Made by a program: the position numbers and the translations under genes | NCBI GenBank assembly: GCA_964511265.1 | Contig: CAZEES010000001.1 | Coordinates: forward strand, 46,744-110,743 | Length of the DNA stretch: 64,000 bases | From: Nitrosopelagicus sp964511265 | GTDB taxonomy: Archaea > Thermoproteota > Nitrososphaeria > Nitrososphaerales > Nitrosopumilaceae | Reading direction: 5' to 3' | In this document: positions 52,327 through 61,024 of the stretch, in pieces | Numbering within the stretch: the first letter of the stretch is position 1 | How the letters are laid out: the number at the start of each line of letters is the position of its first letter | Notes under the pieces: generated by a model | The model's input: the letters and a program-made list of their open reading frames with translations, nothing else | The model's database searches: none | Told to the model about the DNA's origin: nothing

Positions 52327-53405
52327 ATGAACACCTTTGAGACATAATTGAATAAGTCTATTGCTTCTTCTCCATGAACCAATGTTGATACGGTAAACAT
52401 GATTGGTAATAATACAATAATGTTGTATGGGAATGTAATTCCTAATGCTGATGTTATGTACAAACTTGGATTTGCTTGTGGAATTGCATGACGTAAAACT
52501 GCCGGCGCTGCAATAAATGATGCACTAGCTAACAGTAACCCAAACATTACTGCACCTCCTAAACTTAATCCCAATGCAGTTGAAACTAGTACTCCAATAA
52601 CCCCATTAACGGTAGGCATTATTATTGCAAATGAAGTAAGAAATACTCCGACCTTTTTGATATCTTCTAATCTTTGCCCTGCAATAATTCCCATCTCAAT
52701 CATAAAAATCACAATTGCACCTGTAAACAACTCATCAAATACAATACTAATTGGCTCAAAACCTTCTTCACCAATGATATAGCCAATTACAATACTTCCT
52801 AGCAGAATAACTATGGCCTTTCCGGTAATTGATTCTTTTAAGACCTGAGAAAGTTTTGTCTTAGTTTCCTTCATTCCTATGTCGATATCAGATCCTTCAT
52901 TATCTGTAAAGGATTGTTTTTTACTACGAATCTGTTTTGATACTGCCATGTTTGTAAGAAATATTGCCATGATGAATGCAACAGGTTCTAAAACTGCAAG
53001 AATTGCTGCCAAATATCCTTCTGATGTTACTCCTTGATTTTTGAGAAATGACAATCCTACTGAAAATGTTACGGCACCAACTGCACCATACGTTGACGCT
53101 AATGCATAAGAATCAAAGATATTGAATTTTCCTAATCTTCTTAGGATCTGATAATGATTCAGTGTGAATAACAATGAAAGCCCTATTGCAACTAGCATTG
53201 GGATTAGCATTTCTGCAAATCCTGTATTTCTCATCTCTATTCCTCCATGAAGCCCAATAGCTGCTAGAAGATAGATTGGCAAAAACTCTGAAATTGCTTC
53301 AGGAATTTTTAAATCAGATTTAATTCGTGCCGCAATAATTCCAAACAAGAAGAAGAGAATGATTGGAGTTAGCAGATTCGATTGGATTAGATTTAGAATA
53401 TCCAT
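52323..53405 (-). CDS. sbtA: SbtA-type sodium-dependent bicarbonate transporter
   Basis: This 360-residue protein has about ten membrane helices in two halves separated by a charged cytosolic linker (about 158-190). It matches the SbtA (DUF897) family: LLAAIGLHGGIEM, STYGAVGAVTFSVGLSFL, and ASASFIAAPAVLRHAIPQANP. SbtA takes up bicarbonate with sodium. That fits an autotroph whose 3-hydroxypropionate/4-hydroxybutyrate cycle uses bicarbonate. It is coupled to a PII-like gene. Confidence 0.88.
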   Translation of the reverse strand: MDILNLIQSNLLTPIILFFLFGIIAARIKSDLKIPEAISEFLPIYLLAAIGLHGGIEMRNTGFAEMLIPMLVAIGLSLLFTLNHYQILRRLGKFNIFDSYALASTYGAVGAVTFSVGLSFLKNQGVTSEGYLAAILAVLEPVAFIMAIFLTNMAVSKQIRSKKQSFTDNEGSDIDIGMKETKTKLSQVLKESITGKAIVILLGSIVIGYIIGEEGFEPISIVFDELFTGAIVIFMIEMGIIAGQRLEDIKKVGVFLTSFAIIMPTVNGVIGVLVSTALGLSLGGAVMFGLLLASASFIAAPAVLRHAIPQANPSLYITSALGITFPYNIIVLLPIMFTVSTLVHGEEAIDLFNYVSKVFI

Positions 53406-53450
53406 CAGTTATGTTTGAAAAAAATTTTTTCTGAAATAAAAACCAAGGGA

Positions 53451-54437
53451 TTATACAAATAGGTGAATTATGTACGTGCACGCAGCTCCAAATCCTGCCG
53501 CACCAGGAATTGTTATGACCCACGAAAAAATAATCTGTCTACTAACCTTCCATCTTACAGATCGTATTCTTCGTGCTGATCCTGCACCCATGATTGTTCC
53601 TGTAATTGCATGAGTTGTACTTGCAGGAATTCCCAGTGTTGCAAAGACTGCAAGCATCAATCCGCCGCTAGTCTCTGCGGCAAATCCTTGATACGGTTTC
53701 AATCTAGTAATTCTAACTCCTAATGTTTTGATGACTTTGTATCCTCCAAAGAATGTGCCTAATCCCATTGCAGTTGCAGCTGCAAATATTACCCATAATG
53801 GCATTTCAAGTTCTGGAATCAAATCTGCTGCAAATAAAATTAAAACTATGATTCCCATAGTTTTCTGTCCATCATTTGCTCCATGTGTTAAGGCAAACCA
53901 TGCTGATGAGATAATTTGCAATCTTCCAAATGTTTTGTTTACTATAGCGGGTTTTCTTCTTGCAAACAAGAATATGATCAGTCCTGTAACTGTAATGCCA
54001 AAAATCATTCCGCCAATCGGGGCAACAATTATTCCTGTGAACACTTTGCCTAATCCATCATAAACTAATTTTTCAAACCCTAATCCTGCAATTCCTGCTC
54101 CCATTATGCCTCCAATCAATGAGTGGCTGTTTGAAATTGGCAGTCCAAAGTATGTGCATATGGAACTCCATGCAATTGCTCCTGCTAGTCCTCCAATAAT
54201 CATGTAAACTGTAATGTCATCTGGGCTGACAATTCCTTTTGCTATAGTTGTTGCAACTGCAACTCCAAAAATGAATGGACCGATAAAATTTGCAATTGCT
54301 GACATCGCAACTGCATGAATTGGTTTTAAAACACGTGTACCAATTACTGTGGCTACCGAATTTGCTGAATCATTAAAACCATTAACAAAATCAAATATCA
54401 AAGCGATGACAATTCCTATAATCGCTATTTCTAACAT
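53451..54437 (-). CDS. PiT-family inorganic phosphate transporter
   Basis: This 328-residue protein has about nine to ten membrane helices and the two family repeats FDFVNGFNDSANSVATVIGT and ALTHGANDGQKTMGI. It imports phosphate with a cation. It is shorter than bacterial PitA, as is common in archaea. It follows the DUF47 gene by 9 bases, a standard pairing. Confidence 0.93.
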   Translation of the reverse strand: MLEIAIIGIVIALIFDFVNGFNDSANSVATVIGTRVLKPIHAVAMSAIANFIGPFIFGVAVATTIAKGIVSPDDITVYMIIGGLAGAIAWSSICTYFGLPISNSHSLIGGIMGAGIAGLGFEKLVYDGLGKVFTGIIVAPIGGMIFGITVTGLIIFLFARRKPAIVNKTFGRLQIISSAWFALTHGANDGQKTMGIIVLILFAADLIPELEMPLWVIFAAATAMGLGTFFGGYKVIKTLGVRITRLKPYQGFAAETSGGLMLAVFATLGIPASTTHAITGTIMGAGSARRIRSVRWKVSRQIIFSWVITIPGAAGFGAACTYIIHLFV

Positions 54438-54446
54438 ATTTTTCTC

Positions 54447-55076
54447 CTAGGTATATTTCAAAACAATATCTTCTATCACATCTGCTACATCGACACATCT
54501 GTCTGATGCAGTTTCCATAGTTTCATAGATATCCTTTAGTTTGATTATGTGTATTGCGTCATTACTTTCAAAGAGTTCTGAGATTGCACATCTGTACAAA
54601 TCATCAATTGTATGTTCAATGTCACTTGTATTTCTGCAATGTTCAATCATTGATTTAGGATTTTTCACATTGCCAAGTTTTGATACCATATATTCAACCT
54701 CTTTTGTAGCTTTGACCAGCTCTTTTGCCATTTCTAGTGTATGTGGTGGGGCTATTGTGATTTTATAACTAGCAAATCTTGCACCAATTCCATCCATAAA
54801 ATCAATAATATCATCAATCTTTGATGCAACTCTTTGCATATCTTCTCTATCTAATGGTGTGATGAATGTCCTATTCAATTCTGAGAAAATATCTCGTGTC
54901 AATACGTCGGCTTCAGTCTCAATTCTGGACACCTCTTTTATTTTTTCAGCATTACTTGGGTCTTGCAATAATTCGTATACTGCTTCAGATGCCTCTACTG
55001 CTTTTTTTGCTAAACCATCTAAAATTACTAGCAGTTCTTTTTCATTTGATTTTACCCAAGAAAACCACTGTCCCAT
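54447..55076 (-). CDS. DUF47/PhoU-like phosphate transport regulator
   Basis: This 209-residue helical protein has the family features EADVLTRDIFSELNRTFITPLDREDM and KIDDIIDFMDGIGARF, with acidic metal-binding residues. DUF47 proteins regulate the PiT transporter encoded next to them. It is the first gene of the operon. About 100 bases upstream form a promoter region with an inverted repeat. Confidence 0.92.
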   Translation of the reverse strand: MGQWFSWVKSNEKELLVILDGLAKKAVEASEAVYELLQDPSNAEKIKEVSRIETEADVLTRDIFSELNRTFITPLDREDMQRVASKIDDIIDFMDGIGARFASYKITIAPPHTLEMAKELVKATKEVEYMVSKLGNVKNPKSMIEHCRNTSDIEHTIDDLYRCAISELFESNDAIHIIKLKDIYETMETASDRCVDVADVIEDIVLKYT

Positions 55077-55120
55077 GATTAATCAAATTGAATTTGGAAG
55101 TTAACCCTGATCAACATATT

Positions 55121-55139
55121 CTATATGGTAACTATATAG
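55121..55139. promoter_or_regulatory. Inverted repeat in the phosphate operon promoter
   Basis: CTATAT (55121-55126) and ATATAG (55134-55139) form an inverted repeat with a 7-base spacer, about 50 bases before the DUF47 start. It contains TATA-like sequence on the minus strand, so it may be promoter plus operator. Confidence 0.35.
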
Positions 55140-55177
55140 CACAATTAGTCATGCGATTATTGTTTTATTTTTTGAAT

Positions 55178-55678
55178 CTAAAGCGATGACATTATATCTG
55201 CAAGATTGTCTGATGCATTTTCTATTATATCTGGATGATATTCTGTAATGAGATTTGCAATTCTTTGTTTTTCAACAATGTAGTAGTTTTTCTTTAAATC
55301 CTTTTTTTTGTAATTTACAATTTCATCATCTACTAATTTAGATAGATAAAATGAAATTGTGGCATTTGATTTTTTAACATTCGAAACAATTCCCTGAAAT
55401 TCCATCATGTCATTTTCTAATAATGTTACAAGAATTGCTTTTGGAGTTGTTTGTCTTAGACGTGATGCAATTTTTGACTCTTCTTCAGTCATATCGTTGA
55501 TGAAGAATCTTGAGACTCGTGAAGTTCTTTGGGTTTTGATTATTCCATTATTTTCTAATTTTCTAACATAGTAACTTAAGACTCCATTTGATAGGCTTAT
55601 CTTCTCCATTACTTCTCTGAATCTAATTCCTGGATTCTTTTTAATCTCTGAAATTATTAATTCCTCTCTAGATTCCAT
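55178..55678 (-). CDS. Transcription regulator with two winged helices
   Basis: This 166-residue protein has two tandem winged-helix domains: one with IRFREVMEKISLSNGVLSYYVRKLENNGII (about 20-60), one with ATISFYLSKLVDDEIVNYKKK (about 110-135). No ligand domain is seen. It is just upstream of the phosphate operon on the same strand and could control it; that is inference from position. Confidence 0.8.
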   Translation of the reverse strand: MESREELIISEIKKNPGIRFREVMEKISLSNGVLSYYVRKLENNGIIKTQRTSRVSRFFINDMTEEESKIASRLRQTTPKAILVTLLENDMMEFQGIVSNVKKSNATISFYLSKLVDDEIVNYKKKDLKKNYYIVEKQRIANLITEYHPDIIENASDNLADIMSSL

Positions 55679-55690
55679 ATTCTTTTGACC

Positions 55691-56080
55691 TCAATCCCTC
55701 CTAAATATAGCTAATGCAAGTAATCCGATCATTCCCAACATCATCAAATGTGCAATCTCTGATGGCGATTCTAGCAAGTTGTAAACATGAGTTTCTGTTG
55801 CATTTAACAACTGAACAATTTCTGCACCTGTAAAAACTATGAATGCAATTGTAGTGATGATCATCTTTTTTGTTCTCATCTTATAATATGCATTAACACT
55901 AAGAATTGCCAAAAATACCGAGAAAATAATTCCTGCAGTGTGCAAAAGTAGGTGATAGATATGTGCACCATGGTATACATGAGGCATTAACACTGGTATT
56001 GCAAGTGCACCAACCACCACTAAAATAACTGCAGTTAGAAGTTTTGGTTTACTATCTGAAAATCTCTGATAACTAAACAT
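55691..56080 (-). CDS. Four-helix membrane protein of unknown function
   Basis: This 129-residue protein has hydrophobic segments at about 14-30, 40-60, 72-90 and 107-124. His-rich PHVYHGAHIYHLLLHTAG lies between the first two and could bind metal or heme; no family recognised. It lies 12 bases before the two-winged-helix gene on the same strand, so they may be co-transcribed. Confidence 0.6.
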   Translation of the reverse strand: MFSYQRFSDSKPKLLTAVILVVVGALAIPVLMPHVYHGAHIYHLLLHTAGIIFSVFLAILSVNAYYKMRTKKMIITTIAFIVFTGAEIVQLLNATETHVYNLLESPSEIAHLMMLGMIGLLALAIFRRD

Positions 56081-56136
56081 GTACCTAATACTACAATTTC
56101 TAATTTAAAGCGAGATAGTACAAACGTCGAATTAAA

Positions 56137-57636
56137 CTACACAGAAATTATTCCCTCTTTAATCAGAAATTGAATGCCCATAGCAAATGAATCATCATCA
56201 ATTTGACCTTCTGCCCACCATGCTGCATTATTTCTAACCCAATCGGGAATTGCTGTACTTTCGGATTGCTCTCCGCTATCTGTAATTGGAACAGAAATTA
56301 TTCCCTCTTTGATCATAAATTCAATTCCAGTTGCAAATGAATCATCATCAATTTGACCTTCTGCCCACCANNNNNNNNNNNNNNNNNNNNNNNNNNNNNN
56401 NNNNNNNNNNNNNNNNNNNNNNNNNNNNNNNNNNNNNNNNNNNNNNNNNNNNNNNNNNNNNNNNNNNNNNCCTGCATTATTTTTTATCCACCCTGGAATG
56501 TTCAATTCTGTGGTATCTTTAACAACAACACTTCCTTTCATCCATGGATGCAATGTACACCAGTAATTATGTCGTCCTACCTCTGAAAATTTGTAAGTGA
56601 ATGATTCATTTGGATTGATTATGTCTGTTGATGTATGAAGATATTCTGTTTTATCTTCTAGCATTACGTTATGTGCAAACTCATCTTGGTTTTCAAAAAG
56701 TACAATTTCATCTATCTTGACAATTATCGTATATGGTGCAAAACATGCGTTAATTTTTTCACACCCTTGTTGCCATGCTCCTGTTGACATCACAACTACA
56801 TGATCTGCATCATCTTTTGAAACAACTTTTGCAACGTTAAACTCAAAATCTACACTTGAATCTAATCCGTTGATATTTTGTATTCTCAATTTAGTATTTC
56901 CTGCCGTATCAATTGTTGTAAATATGGAATCTCTTCCATTCTGAGAAAATCTTTCTGTTTCTGAAGAAATTATCTCTCCTTTTTGCTCAATTGTATAATC
57001 ATATGTTATCTGTGGTATAACATATTTTGTAAATGGGTCTCGAAACTCTATTTTTATTGGAATTTCTTTTCCTAATGGGAATTTATTTTTTGGCTCCCAT
57101 TGCACTCTTATCAACCATCCCCCATCATCTGTTTCTTTACTAAAACCTGATTCTGCTACAATCTTACTTCCAGGAAAAATTGCAAATGTCATTGTATCTG
57201 TTGATACTGGTAATTTCTTTGAATACTCTAACAATTTATCTTTCTGAATAAGAAAATGCACGACAATCTCATCTGCTGGAGAACGATCCACTACTCCAAA
57301 AAACTCAAAGTTGTTAACAAACATCCTGATCTTATGATCTTTGTAAATTTCAATGTCATTTGGAATATAGTATTCTGCGTGAACAAACTCTAGTTGTTGT
57401 ACTGTCTCTTCACTCCAATCAAAAGGCATTGTAGTGATGGATGTTTTTGTGTCTTCATTAAACTCAAAATCTGAAATTGAATCATGATATGTTGCAAACG
57501 TCATCTCGTATTGTCTATTTTTAAACTCAAACTCTACTGGTACATGTTCCACCCACCCATCTTCTAGCCCCAAATGTGCATTTGCAATTCCGAAAGAAAA
57601 TAGAAATGTTAGGGATAATATTATAGGAATCTTCAT
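56137..57636 (-). CDS. Secreted copper-domain protein with Trp-rich repeats (contains assembly gap)
   Basis: This protein has a signal peptide (1-20), a long beta-rich region and a plastocyanin-like domain at about 270-370. Copper ligands are the His in EFAHNVML and Cys, His and Met in YWCTLHPWMKG. A C-terminal tail of about 50-residue repeats follows: WIKNNA/WVRNNAAWWAEGQIDDDSFATGIEF...GIISVP. The gap at 56371-56470 falls in the repeats, so true length and copy number are unknown. The 150-base repeat unit is nearly identical between copies in the DNA. Confidence 0.8.
   Translation of the reverse strand: MKIPIILSLTFLFSFGIANAHLGLEDGWVEHVPVEFEFKNRQYEMTFATYHDSISDFEFNEDTKTSITTMPFDWSEETVQQLEFVHAEYYIPNDIEIYKDHKIRMFVNNFEFFGVVDRSPADEIVVHFLIQKDKLLEYSKKLPVSTDTMTFAIFPGSKIVAESGFSKETDDGGWLIRVQWEPKNKFPLGKEIPIKIEFRDPFTKYVIPQITYDYTIEQKGEIISSETERFSQNGRDSIFTTIDTAGNTKLRIQNINGLDSSVDFEFNVAKVVSKDDADHVVVMSTGAWQQGCEKINACFAPYTIIVKIDEIVLFENQDEFAHNVMLEDKTEYLHTSTDIINPNESFTYKFSEVGRHNYWCTLHPWMKGSVVVKDTTELNIPGWIKNNAXXXXXXXXXXXXXXXXXXXXXXXXXXXXXXXXXXWWAEGQIDDDSFATGIEFMIKEGIISVPITDSGEQSESTAIPDWVRNNAAWWAEGQIDDDSFAMGIQFLIKEGIISV
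56141..56370 (-). repeat. 150-base tandem repeat encoding the Trp-rich module
   Basis: ACAGAAATTATTCCCTCTTT starts at both 56141 and 56291, a period of 150 bases (50 codons). The following 60 bases are also nearly identical, with CAAATTTGACC-type stretches shared. The second copy runs into the N gap. Such near-identity probably caused the gap. Confidence 0.85.
56371..56470. other. Assembly gap of 100 N
   Basis: Exactly 100 N interrupts a tandem-repeat coding region. The round length suggests a placeholder of unknown true size. The reading frame across it is assumed, not shown. Confidence 0.99.
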
Positions 57637-57729
57637 AGTTTTTCACATTTTTTTGATTATTTGATTTGCATTAGTGCTTTCGACAAATGTACTATATTTC
57701 ATTATATTACCTTAAAAAATTGAATTTTC

Positions 57730-59457
57730 ATGCAACTAACAAAATCTGTACAAATCGTAATGGCTCTTTCGATCATTACTGGTATAGGTTATGTTAGTTC
57801 TATTGATAGCGCCGAAGCAATTGTTGAACAAGATGGATATAGAATGGCATTTTGTACAAACATGGCTTGGACCTTTGCTGAATGTAATGAACAATATGAT
57901 GGTTACACTTGGACTGATAGATTTACAGTTCTAATTGGTGCTAACGGGTTTAACGAAGATTCTACTAAAATTGATATAATTGGTGGAAAAGATGAATTTC
58001 CAATTCATGTATACTCTCAGGCATCTAGAATTCCTGCCGGCGATGTGGTTTTCATGGAAACTGGTTTAGACACTGGAATCTTTATGGGAGTAATCAAGAT
58101 GACTGGCCAATCATATGATGCTGATGGTGATGGTGGAAATGATATGATGCGTATGAATCAAGGAAATATAGAATGCAAGGATGATAGTGCAGGTGGAATG
58201 TCCATGTTCATCTTTGGAATGCCATTTTTGTCTGATTTCTTTACATTAACAACTGATTACTTCTTGCCAAATGCTTGGGCAGGTGCTGCACGTGGTGGAA
58301 CCCACCCTGATATTGACAAAACATGCACTTGGAATAAGATGGCATCAATGACTCAGGAACAATACATTGTTACATCATCTTATGACTATGCTGCAAAAAT
58401 TAAAACAGAAAAACAAGACGGTGCAGTCACTGTATCTTTTGAATATCAAGACGATCCTGAGAAAAAAACAATAACTGCAACTGCATCACATCATTGGCGA
58501 TTAGGTGAAGTACACTTTGATAAAGATGCATTTTATGTAGGCGAACCTGTCACTTTCTATATTAGAGATGCAGACTTGTGGACTATGCATCATGGACAAC
58601 CAAAAGAATACAATGTTGTTGATATATACTCGACTTCTGATTCTGCAGGCATTGAATCTCCTGTTCAATTTGTGATGAATCATGATCATGGTGACAAAAA
58701 TCTAAAACCTGATTCAGACTTGATTAATAAACACAAGTATCATAAAGAGGGTTCAAAATTCCATGCCCCTCCAACTGCATTAACACAAACTGATAGTTCC
58801 GGCCAATGGAAAGTCTATCTCTGGTGGGAACCTGGTGGATTGTTTGAAGTGGATACTACATATGCACTAAACATAATGTTCCATGATGATAATTCTGATA
58901 CAATGCAAGAAAATGTCTCATACAGTATGGATGTTTTACAAAATGGTAATGTCTTAAATCATCTTAGTGCAACAAATCAATTTACATCATCAGGACATGT
59001 TGTCAAACAATTTGAATTTGGCGATAGAGGTTCAGTAACCTTACGAATCTATGATATTGATCTAGATGACGCTGAAACTAGTTTCAAATTCCAAGTTGCG
59101 CCAAATTCTGGAAATCTATTTGAAATAGTAAAACATAAAGTATTCTCTAACGCATGGAATGATCCTAGATGGGATGGTTACATGCATCAGCATTTCATTG
59201 ATCTACTTCCAGGACGTGTATATACCGGTGATCTTTCTGAGAATGCTGACGTTGTAAAATACCACCGTGAAGTACTTGGAGTTAATCCAGGTGATAAGGT
59301 CTGTGTAAAATATTATGATAGAACCCAACCTGCAATTATGCCAGACGGCAGTGTTGGAAGAACTGACTCAGTCGCTGATTACGCAATTGAAAAATGTGTT
59401 GATATCCTTGGAATGCCAAATAAAATGGCAGATGAAAGAGCTCCTATATTCAACTGA
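57730..59457 (+). CDS. Large secreted protein of unknown function
   Basis: This 575-residue protein has a signal peptide (about 1-30) and no clear C-terminal membrane helix. The sequence is rich in Asp, Tyr and aromatic residues, with several CxxxxC-like Cys (CTNMAWTFAEC), a His-rich stretch VMNHDHGDKNL and DADGDGGNDMM that could bind calcium. No family recognised. It is divergent from the copper-repeat protein across 93 bases that hold both promoters. Likely a cell-surface protein. Confidence 0.72.
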   Translation: MQLTKSVQIVMALSIITGIGYVSSIDSAEAIVEQDGYRMAFCTNMAWTFAECNEQYDGYTWTDRFTVLIGANGFNEDSTKIDIIGGKDEFPIHVYSQASRIPAGDVVFMETGLDTGIFMGVIKMTGQSYDADGDGGNDMMRMNQGNIECKDDSAGGMSMFIFGMPFLSDFFTLTTDYFLPNAWAGAARGGTHPDIDKTCTWNKMASMTQEQYIVTSSYDYAAKIKTEKQDGAVTVSFEYQDDPEKKTITATASHHWRLGEVHFDKDAFYVGEPVTFYIRDADLWTMHHGQPKEYNVVDIYSTSDSAGIESPVQFVMNHDHGDKNLKPDSDLINKHKYHKEGSKFHAPPTALTQTDSSGQWKVYLWWEPGGLFEVDTTYALNIMFHDDNSDTMQENVSYSMDVLQNGNVLNHLSATNQFTSSGHVVKQFEFGDRGSVTLRIYDIDLDDAETSFKFQVAPNSGNLFEIVKHKVFSNAWNDPRWDGYMHQHFIDLLPGRVYTGDLSENADVVKYHREVLGVNPGDKVCVKYYDRTQPAIMPDGSVGRTDSVADYAIEKCVDILGMPNKMADERAPIFN

Positions 59458-59554
59458 GCAATTTTGAAAAACTGTGTAGTTAATCTACTTCCATCCACTC
59501 TCAATATGAAATACACAATGAATGTATGCGATTTAGATTAGTGGTGTTCTATAA

Positions 59555-61024
59555 ATGAAAGTCTTAAACCAACTGTTTATTTTTTTTATAACCTCTGGAC
59601 TTTTTCTTTCAGGACTTGCATTACCATCTTTTTCTGACACTCCTGATCCGAAAGAAATAATCATACAAATTGAACTGCCACATGAAGAGTTTCAAAATAA
59701 TCTAAAAGATAATGAATCCGAATCTCCATCTAAAACTCCTAACACTGGTTCTAGAAGTATATACACCTCATTTGTAACAGGAAGTAATTATGCATTAAAT
59801 GGCGAACCAATTCTAATCAATACTCCTGAAGGAATAAAACTAAATGACAAATTAATTGAACAACAAGAATTAGAAAAACTTGAAACACTTCACGGTGACG
59901 CCTTTTGGGAACGAATTGACACAATTACGAATCATCATTATGGATTAGCCGATGCACTCTTAAATCCGCACAGTGAAAATACGTATATTTCAAAAGGAAC
60001 AAAATCTCCTGAAAGTGTTACTTCAAACCTTGATTATTATCTCTTAGAGCGAGGTTACGACCCTACTGATCTTTCAAATGTTCCAAATAATGTATTTGCT
60101 CCTCTAAAATATGACCTGGCAAGATCAATAATGCAAAAACTCCAAAACTCAAATGATAATAATTTGGATGCTGAAAAATTTACCGAATTAAATCTTGAAG
60201 TTTTATCACCAAATGCATTCTCCATGACCGAAGAAGATCAAAATATCATGTATCATAATGATGTTGAAAATAGGGCACTAAACATGTTAAAAGACACGCT
60301 TCCAACAATTTCTGGTTCATCCAATAGTAATCTTGATACTACAAATTCACAAAATAATGGAGATGAAACGAATCAAGAGACTGATAATATGGCATCCATG
60401 CCTAAACTTGGAACTAATGGCTTACAAATGCAACAAAAACCCATGCCTACAAAACTGAATGAAGAGATATTCCAGAATACTGAACACATCAAAAATCTAC
60501 TATCCCAAGAAAATCTTAAACCTAATTATGAAGCAAAAAATGAATTTATTTTTCCATCAACTGAAATCTTACTTTCTAGTGTAATGTCAATTATCTCTGT
60601 AACACTTGGATTGTTTATATTTAAAAAATTAAGGAATAAACCAAAAAATCTAATTGCACCGTTAATTGCATCCTCTACATTTGATTATGTGGTAGAAACA
60701 CAAAAACTGTTAGAATCGTCAATTTCACTGTATGATGCAAAACAGATCAAAGATGCATATGAAGAATTTAGCCATGCAATACGATTTTACTATTCTCATC
60801 ACTATGATATGAAGCGTGAGGTCACAACTTTTGAAATATTAAAAGAAATAGGAAAACGTCAAAAATCCGACCATGAAATTATCTATAATTGTCTTGTACT
60901 TTGTGGAATAATTGAATTCGCAAAACATGATGAAGCAAAAAATGATTTCACAAAATGTATGTCTATGTTTTCTAACGTAATTGGAATTAAAAATAAAATT
61001 AATAACACTGGAGCACCATTATGA
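59555..61024 (+). CDS. Surface protein with inner C-terminal domain resembling DUF4129
   Basis: This 489-residue protein has a signal peptide (about 1-27) and a long polar outer region of about 300 residues rich in Asn, Ser and Glu. A membrane helix follows at about 336-356, then a cytosolic helical domain (SISLYDAKQIKDAYEEFSHAIRFYYSHHYDMKREVTTFEIL). That domain resembles DUF4129, often found with MoxR/DUF58 systems. Its stop overlaps the start of the next gene (ATGA), so the two are a coupled pair. Function unknown. Confidence 0.7.
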   Translation: MKVLNQLFIFFITSGLFLSGLALPSFSDTPDPKEIIIQIELPHEEFQNNLKDNESESPSKTPNTGSRSIYTSFVTGSNYALNGEPILINTPEGIKLNDKLIEQQELEKLETLHGDAFWERIDTITNHHYGLADALLNPHSENTYISKGTKSPESVTSNLDYYLLERGYDPTDLSNVPNNVFAPLKYDLARSIMQKLQNSNDNNLDAEKFTELNLEVLSPNAFSMTEEDQNIMYHNDVENRALNMLKDTLPTISGSSNSNLDTTNSQNNGDETNQETDNMASMPKLGTNGLQMQQKPMPTKLNEEIFQNTEHIKNLLSQENLKPNYEAKNEFIFPSTEILLSSVMSIISVTLGLFIFKKLRNKPKNLIAPLIASSTFDYVVETQKLLESSISLYDAKQIKDAYEEFSHAIRFYYSHHYDMKREVTTFEILKEIGKRQKSDHEIIYNCLVLCGIIEFAKHDEAKNDFTKCMSMFSNVIGIKNKINNTGAPL

